DNA of 64,000 nt from Acidobacteria bacterium Mor1 (GTDB lineage Bacteria; Acidobacteriota; Polarisedimenticolia; Polarisedimenticolales; Polarisedimenticolaceae), in the NCBI GenBank assembly GCA_001664505.1, contig CP011806.1:103642-167641 (forward strand), in the 5' to 3' direction. This document shows positions 26,041-35,121 of the stretch, one piece after another (within the stretch, counting starts at the first letter, position 1; each line of letters begins with the position of its first letter). The notes under the pieces were generated by a model. It searched no databases. It saw only the letters and a program-made list of their open reading frames with translations, and was not told the DNA's origin. The translations under genes were made by a program, and so were the position numbers.

Positions 26041-28206
26041 ATGCAAAAGGGCAAGGGCTACAGCCCCGAAGAATTCCTGGACTCCCGTGAACTCTCCGGC
26101 GCGGCGCAGCGTCGCCTGCTGGCGCATCGCGCCCGCCAGATCCTCCAGCGGCCGGTCGATCTACCCCGCAACGAGAAGACCCAGCAGGAGATCGAGACCA
26201 ACCTGCAGGAGGAGGTCGTCCACGCCGAGCGGGACTTCCTGCCGGCGTCGTTCCTGCGTGAGGGGGCGTCCCGCGCCGAGGCGGTCTGCCGGATCCGCGT
26301 TCCCACACCCCAGGGAACGGCCTCGGGAACCGGTTTCCTGGTGACGTCGAACATCCTGATGACCAACAACCACGTGGTCGACAGCCGGGAGTCGGCGCGC
26401 AACGCCCTGGCCGAGTTCGGCTTCGAGGTGGGGGGCGCCACGTCGATGGTCGCCCTGCGGCCCGATCGATTCTTCGTGACCCAGTCGGATCTGGATTTCA
26501 CCCTGGTCGCCTGCGACCCGGTGCCCGGCGTCGAGCCGATTGTCCTGACCCGCAACCCGGCGCTGGTGACCCGCCACGACCGGGTCAACATCATCCAGCA
26601 CCCCAGCGGCCGGCCGAAAGAGGTCGCGCTCCACGACAATCGGGTGGTCAGCGTTCGCGACCGGGTGATCCGCTACGAAACCGACACCGAGCCCGGCTCG
26701 TCGGGCTCGCCTGTGTTCGACAACGACTGGCGCCTGGTCGCACTGCATCGGGCAGGGCAGCGGCTCGGAGCCAACCGTGCCGAGAACGAAGGCGTTCGCG
26801 CCGCGTCGATCGTCAACCGCCTGTTGACCCTGCTGCGGTCCGAGTCCACCGCCTCCAGCGGATTGGAAGCGGTGCTCGAAGGGGTTCAGGACACGACCCC
26901 CTTCCTCGGTTTCTTCGATTTGGCGGGATTGGGCACACCCGGCCTGGAAGTCGAACTGCCGGACTTCAGCGGCACGCCCGACTTCGCCGATATCGGCGTG
27001 TGGAACATCGAGCATTTCAACGGCGGCGTCTCCGACGAACGGGTCGACGCCGTGGCCGGTGTGGTCGAACGGCTGGGCCTGGACATTCTCGGGCTGGTCG
27101 AGGTGGAGCGTCCGGCGATGGACCGGCTGGTCGACGAGCTGGGTCGGCGGGGGATCTCCGCCGGGTTCGAACTGCTCGACGTGCAGCATCGCCAGGATCT
27201 GGCGATCCTCTTCGACCGGGACACTTCGACCGTCGATCTGCTCGACATGTCGGCTCGCTTCAGCAGCCAGTTGAGCGCTAGAACCGCTGCGGGAAAGACC
27301 GCCTTCCCGCGGGCGCCGCTCTTTGCCCGGTGCCGGGTTGAAGACGGCAACGGACCCCAGGTCGAGTTCATCTACATCGTCGTGCACCTCAAGGCCTTCG
27401 GCGACGCCGAAAGCCAGGCGCGGCGGGAGCTGGCCTCCCGCATGCTCAGCGAGATGATCGCGAGCCTGCGCCAGAGTGAAGGGGTGCCGATCGTGCTCGG
27501 CGGAGACTTCAACGATGAACTCAATACCGACGTGTTCGCCAGCCTGCAGGACTCACCCGATCTGATGGCGCTGACCTCCGACGACGACCTGGACGGCGCC
27601 ATCTCCTTCGTCGGGCAGTCCCATCGTTCCCTGATCGATCACTTCGTGGTCAGTGCCGACGCCCGTCTGGGCGACATCGCCGGCGATGATGCCGCGATCA
27701 TCCGTCTCGATCAATCGGTGGCCGATTTCGCCGACGACGTTTCCGACCATGTGCCCATCGTGTTCCGCATGGTCTTCCGGCCCGACGCCATCGGGATTCC
27801 CGGTTCCGCCGACGACGCCGGCCGGATCGAGATCCCGGCAGGCGCCACCCATGTCGCCATCTCCTTCGGTAGCGGCGGCGGGGCTGGAGACGAGGTGGTT
27901 ATTCAGGCGGCGCTACCCAACCCCTCTGGAGGGGACGCCGGCAACGAGACGGTAACCCTGGCCAACCGGGGGAGCAGCGCGGTGAACCTCAACGGATGGC
28001 GGCTACGGGACCGGGCAGGGAACGACCATCTGATCGGCAACGTCGAGATCGCTCCCGGTGCCGAGGCGGTGATCACCGTGTCGTCGAACCTGTCGCTCAA
28101 CAACGGTGGAGACGACATCGTCCTGATCGATGCCCAGGCGCAGATCCACCACTCGGTGACCTACCAGGGATCCGACGTGACCGAAGGGCAGGAGGTGCGG
28201 TTCTGA
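26041..28206 (+). CDS. Trypsin-like protease / EEP nuclease / lamin-tail fusion protein
   Basis: 721 residues from the ATG at 26041, preceded by GAGGTG; there is no signal peptide, so it is likely cytoplasmic unless exported otherwise. The ~75-residue helical N-terminus is charged. A trypsin/V8-like domain (~80-265) holds His111 ('TNNHVV'), Asp152 ('DLDFTL') and Ser221 ('GSSGSPV'). An endonuclease/exonuclease/phosphatase domain (~315-585) has Asn322 ('VWNIEHF'), Glu354, Asp489 and Asn491 in 'GGDFND', and Asp569-His570 ('SDHVPI'). A lamin tail domain closes the protein (~625-721, 'LNGWRLRDRAGN'). All catalytic residues expected for both enzymes look present. Substrates are unknown; a role in defence or self-directed degradation is only an inference. 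Confidence 0.88.
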   Translation: MQKGKGYSPEEFLDSRELSGAAQRRLLAHRARQILQRPVDLPRNEKTQQEIETNLQEEVVHAERDFLPASFLREGASRAEAVCRIRVPTPQGTASGTGFLVTSNILMTNNHVVDSRESARNALAEFGFEVGGATSMVALRPDRFFVTQSDLDFTLVACDPVPGVEPIVLTRNPALVTRHDRVNIIQHPSGRPKEVALHDNRVVSVRDRVIRYETDTEPGSSGSPVFDNDWRLVALHRAGQRLGANRAENEGVRAASIVNRLLTLLRSESTASSGLEAVLEGVQDTTPFLGFFDLAGLGTPGLEVELPDFSGTPDFADIGVWNIEHFNGGVSDERVDAVAGVVERLGLDILGLVEVERPAMDRLVDELGRRGISAGFELLDVQHRQDLAILFDRDTSTVDLLDMSARFSSQLSARTAAGKTAFPRAPLFARCRVEDGNGPQVEFIYIVVHLKAFGDAESQARRELASRMLSEMIASLRQSEGVPIVLGGDFNDELNTDVFASLQDSPDLMALTSDDDLDGAISFVGQSHRSLIDHFVVSADARLGDIAGDDAAIIRLDQSVADFADDVSDHVPIVFRMVFRPDAIGIPGSADDAGRIEIPAGATHVAISFGSGGGAGDEVVIQAALPNPSGGDAGNETVTLANRGSSAVNLNGWRLRDRAGNDHLIGNVEIAPGAEAVITVSSNLSLNNGGDDIVLIDAQAQIHHSVTYQGSDVTEGQEVRF

Positions 28207-28224
28207 CCGATCGCCCGGCGGGCT

Positions 28225-29094
28225 TCAGGAAATCTCGAACCGCCGGCGCATGCCCGCAGCCAACTCCAGCGCCACCGGTCCCGGCCGGCCATCCCGCAGG
28301 GAGACGGCGTCCAGTTCGATGGCGCCGAGGACGAAGCGGCTGGTCGATGTGATCAGGATCTCGTCGGCGTCCGCGAGGCGAGATGCCTCGATGGTCTCCG
28401 AACGGACGCTGTAGCCTGCCTCTCGGGCCACTTCCCCGACCAGGGGCTGGGTGATGCCGGGCAGCACGTGAGCATCCTGGGTCGGCGAGACCAGCTCCCG
28501 GCCGAACACCAGGAAGACGTTGCTGCTGGTGCCTTCGCGCAGGGTGCCGTCGTCTCCGATCAAGAGCGCTTCGTCGGCGCCCCGGGCGGATACCTCACGG
28601 CGGGCCAGAACGGCGGGGAGCAGCATGGTGCTCTTGATGTCGCAGCCCGCCCAGCGCCGGTCGGGCATGGTGATGACCCGGATACCCCGCTCGGCGATAT
28701 CCGCTCGCGGGAAGCGATAAGGCCGCAGGTAGGCCACCAGGAACGGCTCGGGCCGCCGGGCCACATGGTGGCTTCGCGGGCAGGTGCCGCCGGTCAGCTG
28801 GCAGTAGAGCAGGCCCTCCTGAATGTCGTCGGCCTGCATCAGCCGGGCGGCGGCGGCGAGCCATTCTTCGCGTTCGGGGATTCCGTGATCGATGCCGAGG
28901 ACTTCGGCACCGCGACGGAGGCGCGCCAGGTGCTCGTCGAGCAGGCGCACCTTGCCGGCGCTCAGGGGGAACACCTCGTAGAGGCTCTCGCCGAACTGGA
29001 AGCCGCGGTCTTCGACGGGGACGACGGCGTCCTGCCAGGGGACGAAACGACCGCCGACCCAGGCCAGGCTCGGGTTGGCGCTGCCGGCGCTCAA
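28225..29094 (-). CDS. Class IV (D-alanine/branched-chain type) aminotransferase
   Basis: 289 residues from a TTG at 29094 that overlaps the upstream cysteine dioxygenase stop as TTGA; the frame extends upstream only antisense-style into that gene. The length matches class IV aminotransferases. Landmarks are 'VEDRGFQFGESLYEV', the PLP-lysine segment 'CDIKSTMLLPAV', and 'EGTSSNVFLV' near the phosphate site. Family members transaminate D-amino acids, branched-chain amino acids or aminodeoxychorismate; I cannot choose by eye. Translational coupling to cysteine dioxygenase suggests, as an inference, that cysteine sulfinate or a related amino acid is the substrate. Confidence 0.85.
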   Translation of the reverse strand: MSAGSANPSLAWVGGRFVPWQDAVVPVEDRGFQFGESLYEVFPLSAGKVRLLDEHLARLRRGAEVLGIDHGIPEREEWLAAAARLMQADDIQEGLLYCQLTGGTCPRSHHVARRPEPFLVAYLRPYRFPRADIAERGIRVITMPDRRWAGCDIKSTMLLPAVLARREVSARGADEALLIGDDGTLREGTSSNVFLVFGRELVSPTQDAHVLPGITQPLVGEVAREAGYSVRSETIEASRLADADEILITSTSRFVLGAIELDAVSLRDGRPGPVALELAAGMRRRFEIS

Positions 29095-29654
29095 GCGGTG
29101 TAGCTCAACGCCTTCTTGACTTGCTGGTAGGTGCCGTCGGACTGCGGCTCGTAGATGCAGCAGTGATTCATCTCGCCGCCGTAGACGTGCAGGGTGATCG
29201 AGGGCGCATCGCTCAGGGCGTTCCCCAACACGTGGTACTCGTAGGGCGGGATCAGGCTGCCGGTGGCACCGACGCCGGCCTGGATCTGGTCGACCCGTTC
29301 GAACTCGTAGGTTCCGTTCTGGCGGCCGGTCAGGTTGTAGCGGGTGACGTCGACGCGGCCGGAGAGCACACCCTCGACGCACCACATCCCGGCATGGTCA
29401 TGAAGCGGCGTGGCCTGACCGACTCCCCAGGTCATGACGACCGCCGTGTAGCCGCGTTCTTCGTCATGGTGCAGCAGGCGCCGGGCGTAGCAGTCGGTGC
29501 AGGGCCGGGTGAACTCCTCGGGGAGTTCGAAGTCGCCCCGTTCGAACGCGGCGGAGAGGGTGCCGGCGATCTTCTCGGTGATCGCCTTGGGGTCGCCCAG
29601 GTCGACCGCCTCGTCGAGCATCTGAACGAGCTTGTTTCTACAGATGTTTCCCAT
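29091..29654 (-). CDS. Cysteine dioxygenase type I family protein
   Basis: 187 residues from the ATG at 29654 (GGAGGG upstream; an adjacent GTG is not favoured). It is a cupin with the iron ligands His85 and His87 in 'PLHDHAGMW' and His141 in 'PYEYHVLGN'. Cys92 lies where mammalian CDO has the Cys of its Cys-Tyr cofactor. The enzyme oxidises L-cysteine (or a related thiol such as 3-mercaptopropionate) with O2 to the sulfinate. The stop overlaps the TTG start of the aminotransferase at 28225-29094, so both act together, probably in cysteine breakdown towards pyruvate and sulfite. Confidence 0.9.
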   Translation of the reverse strand: MGNICRNKLVQMLDEAVDLGDPKAITEKIAGTLSAAFERGDFELPEEFTRPCTDCYARRLLHHDEERGYTAVVMTWGVGQATPLHDHAGMWCVEGVLSGRVDVTRYNLTGRQNGTYEFERVDQIQAGVGATGSLIPPYEYHVLGNALSDAPSITLHVYGGEMNHCCIYEPQSDGTYQQVKKALSYTA

Positions 29655-29807
29655 CACAGCCCTCCGCTGACCGGTGCAAAGCTACCCGGCCACTGTAGCG
29701 CAAACGCAACGTGTCCCGGGCGCCTGGCAGGCCGACGCACCCGACCAAGCCGGTCCACAGGCGGGCCGGGGCGGGCAAGGCCTTTCGTTTCAGTCGTTTG
29801 AGTGTGT

Positions 29808-30596
29808 CTATTCCGGCAGTCCGGTGTGCAGGATCATCAGCACCCGGGAGGTGTGCCGGGAGAGCTGGAAGACCCGGTCCGCCTTGCGGTAGCCCTCCTC
29901 ATCGGCCTCCGCGCGGAAGGCGTCGAGCATGGCGTCGACCCCTCCGAGGTCGGGCATGGCGTACCAGAAACGGTGCGACCAGAGCTGGCCGGGGAGATCC
30001 GGGGCGTAGGCGCCGTAGCCGGAGATGTGGCCGTCTTCCATCAGTTTCTCGGCGATGGGAGCGGTGTACTCGTCGTAGAACTCACGGACCTGGCCTTCCT
30101 GCCCCTTGCGCACGTGAAACTCGCCGGTGTAGAAGAACTCGGCCTTGGGTCCGCCCAGGTTGTAGACGAAGTGGCGAACCACTTCGTCGTGGTGGGAGTG
30201 ATCCTCGAAGATCTCGGCGTTGCGCCGGGCCCGTGCGGCTCGCTTGTCGGCGCTGAGTGCCGCCTTGTGCTCCTCGAACTTGTTGGCCCAGACACCGAAC
30301 TTCTCCCAGTTCTCCGCCGAGGCCCACATCGCCAGGTTCCACTCGTCTTCGGTGCCGCGGACGACCGGAGCCAGCATGCCCCAGGACAGGAGGGTGCCGT
30401 CGTTGACCATCTCCTGCATGAACGCCTCGTCTTCCATGTTGTAGGCGATGGCGTCCTGCATCATGCCGGGCCGCACCTTGGAATAGGTCAGCCAGGTCAA
30501 TCGCTTCGGGTCGTCCTGCTCGTGGTCGTCGGCGAGGGCCGGCGAGATCATCGCCAGTAGCAGGGTGGCCGCGAGGACCGTCTTGAGCATGCGCAT
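29808..30596 (-). CDS. Exported protein of unknown function
   Basis: 262 residues with an N-terminal signal peptide ('LLLAMISPALADD', cleavage near residue 22) and AGGAGA four bases before the ATG. The mature part is acidic and aromatic-rich, with two related segments ('TWLTYSKVRPG', 'FYTGEFHVRKGQEGQ', each followed by Tyr/Phe-rich helices). These resemble tandem dimeric alpha-beta barrel (ABM-like) units, which is only suggestive. Predicted location is the periplasm or outside. No operon partner is evident; the divergent M14 peptidase gene starts 185 bases away. Confidence 0.75.
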   Translation of the reverse strand: MRMLKTVLAATLLLAMISPALADDHEQDDPKRLTWLTYSKVRPGMMQDAIAYNMEDEAFMQEMVNDGTLLSWGMLAPVVRGTEDEWNLAMWASAENWEKFGVWANKFEEHKAALSADKRAARARRNAEIFEDHSHHDEVVRHFVYNLGGPKAEFFYTGEFHVRKGQEGQVREFYDEYTAPIAEKLMEDGHISGYGAYAPDLPGQLWSHRFWYAMPDLGGVDAMLDAFRAEADEEGYRKADRVFQLSRHTSRVLMILHTGLPE

Positions 30597-30781
30597 CGTC
30601 TCTCCTGTGACTTGATTGGCCGCGAACCCGGCAGGTCAGTGGTCGAAGATTCTAACCGATCCCCCGGGGGGCGGCATCCGGGAATCCAGCCGGTCGCCCC
30701 GGCGTTGTAAACTCCCTGGTGCACGGCGGCGATCGGTAGAAATCACCTTCGGCCTGCCGGATTTCGTCCCGAGGAGGTTTC

Positions 30782-33538
30782 ATGCTGCGCCGCCTGCTGC
30801 CCATCGTCTGCGCCGGGTTCGTGCTTTCCGCTCACGCCCTCGAGCTCGGCGACTACCTCCCCGAGGGGGTTCCGTACGATCCGGCGGTCCCGGTCCCCGC
30901 ATCGGTCCTCGGCGACGAGGTCGGCACCTGGCACGTGCGCCACGACCAGCTGGTGCGCTACATGGAGGTCCTGGCCGAGGCATCGCCCAGGGTGGTCCTG
31001 CAGGAGACCGGCCGCACTCACGAAGGCCGGAGGTTGCTGCTGATGGCGGTCTCGTCGCCGGAGAACATCCGGAACCTCGACCGGCTGCGTCAGGTCCACC
31101 TGGAAGAGGGGCGGAGCGGCCGGGTCGACCCCGAGGCGCCTCTGGTGGTCTGGCAGGGGCACAGCGTCCACGGCAACGAACCCAGCGGCGCCAACATGTC
31201 GCTGTTGCTTGCGTATCACCTGGCCGCCGGCGGGGGCGAGGTCGAGGCGCTGCTCGAGGACACCATCGTGTTGATCGATCCGGCGTTGAACCCCGACGGG
31301 GTGGCTCGTTTCGCCCAGTGGGCCAACAGCCACAAGAGCAAGAACCTGGTCGGCGACCCGCAGTCCCGGGAACACCAGGAGGTCTGGCCCAACGGCCGCA
31401 CCAACCACTACTGGTTCGACCTCAACCGGGACTGGCTGCTGTTGACCCATCCCGAGTCCCGAGCCCGTGTGCGGGAGTATCACCGTTGGCGCCCCCACGT
31501 GTTGACCGATTTCCACGAGATGGGCGGGAACGCGACCTACTTCTTCCAGCCCGGAGTTCCCGAGCGGCGCCACCCGATGACCCCCGAGGGCAACCACCTG
31601 CTCACGGCGAAGATCGCCGAGTTCCATGCCCGGTCCCTCGATCGGCGCGGTCGGCGTTACTACGCCGAGGAAACCTTCGACGACTTCTACTACGGCAAGG
31701 GGTCGACCTATCCCGACGTCCAGGGGACCATCGGAATCCTGTTCGAGCAGGCCAGTTCTCGCGGCCACCTGATGCAGACCGATCACGGGCTCCTGACCTT
31801 CCCCACCACCATCGACAACCAGTTCCGCACGGCGCTCTCCACCCTGGAGGCGGCCGACGCGCTCCGTGGCGAACTCAAGGCATGGCAGGCCGGTTTCGAC
31901 GGCGAAGCCCGAAAGCTCGCCGCCCGGGACACCGACCGGGCCTACGTCTTCGGAGACGGCGGCGACCCGGCCCGGGCACGTGAGTTGATCGAGATCCTGA
32001 CCCGGCACCGCATCGAGGTCCGGGGTCTGACCCGGGACATCGAGCTGGAAGGCCGCGCCTTCGTCGCCGGGCAGGCCTGGGTCGTGCCGTTGGATCAGCC
32101 GCAGTACCGGCTGGCCAAGGCAGTGTTCGAGCGCCGCACCGACTTCGTCGACGAGACCTTCTACGACGTGTCGTCGTTCAACCTGGCGCTCTCCTTCAAC
32201 CTGCCGTTTGCCGCCATGGGGAAGAGCTTCAACGATGCGCTGCTCGGGGAAGCGCCGGCAACCTACGACGAGACCCGGGGCAGGGTGCGCTTCCCGGTCG
32301 CCGCGCAGGCGGCCCCCCTGGCCGCCGACGCGGTGGGCTGGGCCTTCGAGTGGAGCGGCACCTTCGCTCCCCGAGCCCTGCAGCGTCTTCACGCCGAGGG
32401 CATTCCCGCATACGTCGCCACCGAGCCGCTGGACGTGTTGACCTCCGACGGTCGCAGACGCCTGGGGCGGGGGACGATTCTGGTTTCCGCAAACCTCGGT
32501 CGTTCCGGAACGCGCCCCGGGGAGGTCAGTCCCTCGGCTCCGGAGCGTCCGCAGTTGTCCGCGGCCCTGGCGATCCTCGAGCGCATCCGTCGAAGCGATC
32601 ACGTGGAAGTCCATGCGCTGAAGAGCGGAGCGACCCCGACCGGCGTCGACCTGGGTTCGCCCAGCTTGCGCAAGCTCGAGCCGGTGCGTCCGCTTCTCGT
32701 GGTCGGCCGCGGGGTCCGGGGCTACGAGGCCGGTGAACTGTGGCATCTGCTGGATACCCGGGTAGACCTGCCGCTGTCGATGGTCGAGGCGCCACGCATC
32801 GCCTCGCTGGATCTGTCGGACTACACCCATCTGATTCTGGTGGGCGGCCGCTACGGCTCCTTCCGCAAGGCGTGGGAGGACAAGCTCCGGGACTGGATCC
32901 AGGACGGAGGCGTGTTGGTCGCGAGCCAGTCCGGCGCCGACTGGGTGACCTCGGTGGGGCTCCACGCCGTCAGCCGCTCCGGCTCCGAGGAGTCGGGGAG
33001 CGGCGAGGAGCGTGAAGGGAGCCGGCCGGCGGGGCCGCCCGGGCGCAAGATCGAGCCGGCCTCCGATGCCGAGCCGGAGCCCGAGGATGCCTCTCCCTAC
33101 CGGCCCTACGCCGCCCGCCGCGGCGACCGCGCGATTCACGTCATCGGCGGCGCGATCTTCCAGGTCGAATTGGATACGACCCATCCCCTCGCCTTCGGCT
33201 ACACCGAGCCCCTCCTACCGGTTCACCGCAACCGCAGCAACACCTTGAAGCCGTCGAACAACCCCTACGAGACCGTGGCTCGCTACACCGACTCCCCGCT
33301 GATCAGCGGCTACGCGTCGCAAAAGCGCCAGACCGAGATCGCAGGCAGCGCGGCGGTGCTGGTTTCTCGGGTGGGGCGGGGCACCGTGGTTCGGCTGACC
33401 GACAACCCGGCGTTCCGCGGGGTCTGGTACGGCACCCAGAAGCTGTTCCTCAACGCCCTGTTCTTCGGCGACGTGATCGACCGCACGTCAGCCTCGCGTG
33501 CGGTCGACGATCACACAGGTGCGGATCACGTCCACTGA
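30782..33538 (+). CDS. Exported M14 family zinc carboxypeptidase
   Basis: 918 residues; a signal peptide (1-~18) and GAGGAGGTTTC before the ATG support the start. The M14 domain (~50-340) has the zinc motif 'HGNE' (His130, Glu133) and the third ligand His245 in 'DFHEMGG'. Arg/Asn substrate-binding positions are suggested by 'NPDG' and 'NRDW'. The C-terminal 500 residues include a DJ-1/glutamine amidotransferase-like stretch ('ILVGGRYGSF') seen in large M14 proteins of this type, and a Pro/Glu-rich linker at ~740-780. It probably removes C-terminal residues from peptides outside the cytoplasm and pairs functionally with the subtilisins. Confidence 0.88.
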   Translation: MLRRLLPIVCAGFVLSAHALELGDYLPEGVPYDPAVPVPASVLGDEVGTWHVRHDQLVRYMEVLAEASPRVVLQETGRTHEGRRLLLMAVSSPENIRNLDRLRQVHLEEGRSGRVDPEAPLVVWQGHSVHGNEPSGANMSLLLAYHLAAGGGEVEALLEDTIVLIDPALNPDGVARFAQWANSHKSKNLVGDPQSREHQEVWPNGRTNHYWFDLNRDWLLLTHPESRARVREYHRWRPHVLTDFHEMGGNATYFFQPGVPERRHPMTPEGNHLLTAKIAEFHARSLDRRGRRYYAEETFDDFYYGKGSTYPDVQGTIGILFEQASSRGHLMQTDHGLLTFPTTIDNQFRTALSTLEAADALRGELKAWQAGFDGEARKLAARDTDRAYVFGDGGDPARARELIEILTRHRIEVRGLTRDIELEGRAFVAGQAWVVPLDQPQYRLAKAVFERRTDFVDETFYDVSSFNLALSFNLPFAAMGKSFNDALLGEAPATYDETRGRVRFPVAAQAAPLAADAVGWAFEWSGTFAPRALQRLHAEGIPAYVATEPLDVLTSDGRRRLGRGTILVSANLGRSGTRPGEVSPSAPERPQLSAALAILERIRRSDHVEVHALKSGATPTGVDLGSPSLRKLEPVRPLLVVGRGVRGYEAGELWHLLDTRVDLPLSMVEAPRIASLDLSDYTHLILVGGRYGSFRKAWEDKLRDWIQDGGVLVASQSGADWVTSVGLHAVSRSGSEESGSGEEREGSRPAGPPGRKIEPASDAEPEPEDASPYRPYAARRGDRAIHVIGGAIFQVELDTTHPLAFGYTEPLLPVHRNRSNTLKPSNNPYETVARYTDSPLISGYASQKRQTEIAGSAAVLVSRVGRGTVVRLTDNPAFRGVWYGTQKLFLNALFFGDVIDRTSASRAVDDHTGADHVH

Positions 33539-33557
33539 CCGAAGGGGAGAGCCCCGC

Positions 33558-34388
33558 TCAGGCTCCGAGGCTCTCGAGCGAGAGCGCAACCGCCTTGTCG
33601 AAGAAGCGATCGAGGTGCGCCGCCGGATCGCCGGTGGCGAGCAGGTCCGTGGCGGTGAGGACCATCGAGACGAAGCCCTCGGTGTGCCAGCGGGAACGCT
33701 CGGGCGCCGCCGGCAGGCTCGCCCGATCGAGATGCGGCCAGGGAGTCACGTAGAGGTAGGGCTCGGCGTAGGACCCGTCGCCGGGCGAGAGGCCGATGCC
33801 GATCGACCTCGCGGTTTCCGGATCCCCTGATTCCAGCGACACCAGGGTGGCCATGTCGAAGTGATGGGGCCAGGTGCGTACCGGCGACGGTCCGGGGTCG
33901 AAGCGGGTCAGGGTCTCGGCGATGCGGGGCAGGGCACAGGCCGAAAGGCTGTACCAGGCGGCAAGGGCGGTCAGCCCGCCGGCGGGAGGGGCGTAACGGT
34001 CCAGGGTCTCGTCCAGGGCGTAGGGTTGCTCGACCGGCGTCGCCGGCCGCAGGCCGTGGTCGGTGAGCCGGCCGTCGACCCAGTTGCCGATGGTCTCGTC
34101 GTTCATGCCGCCGAGCTCCAGGGACGCGCGGGTTTCTCCGTCGCAACGGGCCAGCAGAGCGAGGCTCGGGACATCCAGGGCCCATGTGAGACCGGCGCGC
34201 CCCATCGGGCGCCCCAGGAGCCGGCCCCGTTCCGGATCCCAGCCCAGGTTGGTGTGGCTGTCGTCGGGAACCGGTTCCAGGTTGGCCCGGGCGGAACGGG
34301 AGATCCACTGGGCGGCTTGATGGGCCTCCTGGCGGGCGGCCGCGAGGCCTCGGGGATCGCAACGGCGCAGGTTCTCTGGATCGAACAT
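33558..34388 (-). CDS. Conserved-looking protein of unknown function
   Basis: 276 residues, soluble, no signal peptide or membrane segment. It has conserved-looking stretches such as 'TWPHHFDMATLVSLESGD' and 'IGIGLSPGDGSYAEPYLYVT' that suggest an enzyme or ligand-binding fold, but I cannot name the family. It lies between the M14 peptidase gene (convergent, 19 bases) and yigZ (divergent). GGAGACACG before its ATG is an acceptable ribosome binding site. Confidence 0.75.
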   Translation of the reverse strand: MFDPENLRRCDPRGLAAARQEAHQAAQWISRSARANLEPVPDDSHTNLGWDPERGRLLGRPMGRAGLTWALDVPSLALLARCDGETRASLELGGMNDETIGNWVDGRLTDHGLRPATPVEQPYALDETLDRYAPPAGGLTALAAWYSLSACALPRIAETLTRFDPGPSPVRTWPHHFDMATLVSLESGDPETARSIGIGLSPGDGSYAEPYLYVTPWPHLDRASLPAAPERSRWHTEGFVSMVLTATDLLATGDPAAHLDRFFDKAVALSLESLGA

Positions 34389-34440
34389 CGTGTCTCCTTC
34401 GCCCGGTGCTTTGCGCCGGGGGCGCGATCCGTTACCGCAT

Positions 34441-34452
34441 CGACTATAGTCG
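34441..34452. promoter_or_regulatory. Symmetric -10 element (CGACTATAGTCG) in a divergent gap
   Basis: A perfect 12-bp palindrome that contains TATAGT on both strands (34445-34450 on plus, mirrored on minus). It sits between the unknown gene at 33558-34388 and yigZ (start 34475). Neither side has a convincing -35. A single symmetric -10 could serve both divergent genes. Confidence 0.4.
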
Positions 34453-34474
34453 GCCCGCCCCAGGAGCCGAACCC

Positions 34475-35104
34475 TTGACTCGCTTTCGCACCATCGAACG
34501 CGCCGTGCGCCACGAACCCGACAAGATCAAGGGTTCCCGCCACATCGCCACCGTCGAACCGCTCCGCGATGCCGCCCAGGCCGATGAGGTGCTGACCCGG
34601 GTGCGCAAGGAGATGCACGACGCCCGGCACCACGCCTTTGCCTGGCGGCTGGGCATCGGCAACGACGGCAGCTTCCGCTACAGCGACGACGGAGAGCCCT
34701 CGGGCTCGGCGGGCAAGCCGATCCTGGCTCAGATCGACGGGCGGGAGCTGACCGACCTGATGGTGGTGGTCACCCGCTACTTCGGTGGGACCAAGCTGGG
34801 GGTCGGCGGGCTGGTCCGGGCCTACGGTGGAGCCGCTGCCGAGGCGCTCGATCTGGCGGGCGTGCGTGAGGTGGTGCTGCGCCACCGGGTCGCGGTGACC
34901 CACGGCTACGAGGATTCCGGGGCCGTGGCGTCGGTGCTCCACGGCTTGCGCCTGGAGCCGAAAGAGACCGGCTACGGCGAAGAGGTCCGGCTGATCCTGG
35001 GCCTCGAGGCGCACCGAGTCGAGGCGACCCTGGCCGCGCTGCGGGAGGCCACCGGCGGCCGGGCCCGGGTCGATGTCGGTCCGCTCGGCTCTGATGTCGG
35101 TTGA
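34475..35104 (+). CDS. yigZ: YigZ/IMPACT family protein
   Basis: 209 residues from a TTG at 34475 with AGGAG eight bases upstream, giving the usual ~200-residue family length; a longer frame lacks a better start. The UPF0029 domain (~1-125) has the hallmark 'IKGSRHIA', 'FRYSDDGEPSGSAGKPI' and 'VTRYFGGTKLGVGGLVRAYG' segments. The C-terminal ~65 residues form the ferredoxin-like DUF1949-type domain. IMPACT homologues bind Gcn1 in eukaryotes; the bacterial role is not well settled. It is divergent from the unknown gene at 33558 and close to the SLC13 permease (42 bases). Confidence 0.92.
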   Translation: MTRFRTIERAVRHEPDKIKGSRHIATVEPLRDAAQADEVLTRVRKEMHDARHHAFAWRLGIGNDGSFRYSDDGEPSGSAGKPILAQIDGRELTDLMVVVTRYFGGTKLGVGGLVRAYGGAAAEALDLAGVREVVLRHRVAVTHGYEDSGAVASVLHGLRLEPKETGYGEEVRLILGLEAHRVEATLAALREATGGRARVDVGPLGSDVG

Positions 35105-35121
35105 GGGGCTCGTGAAGAGAG

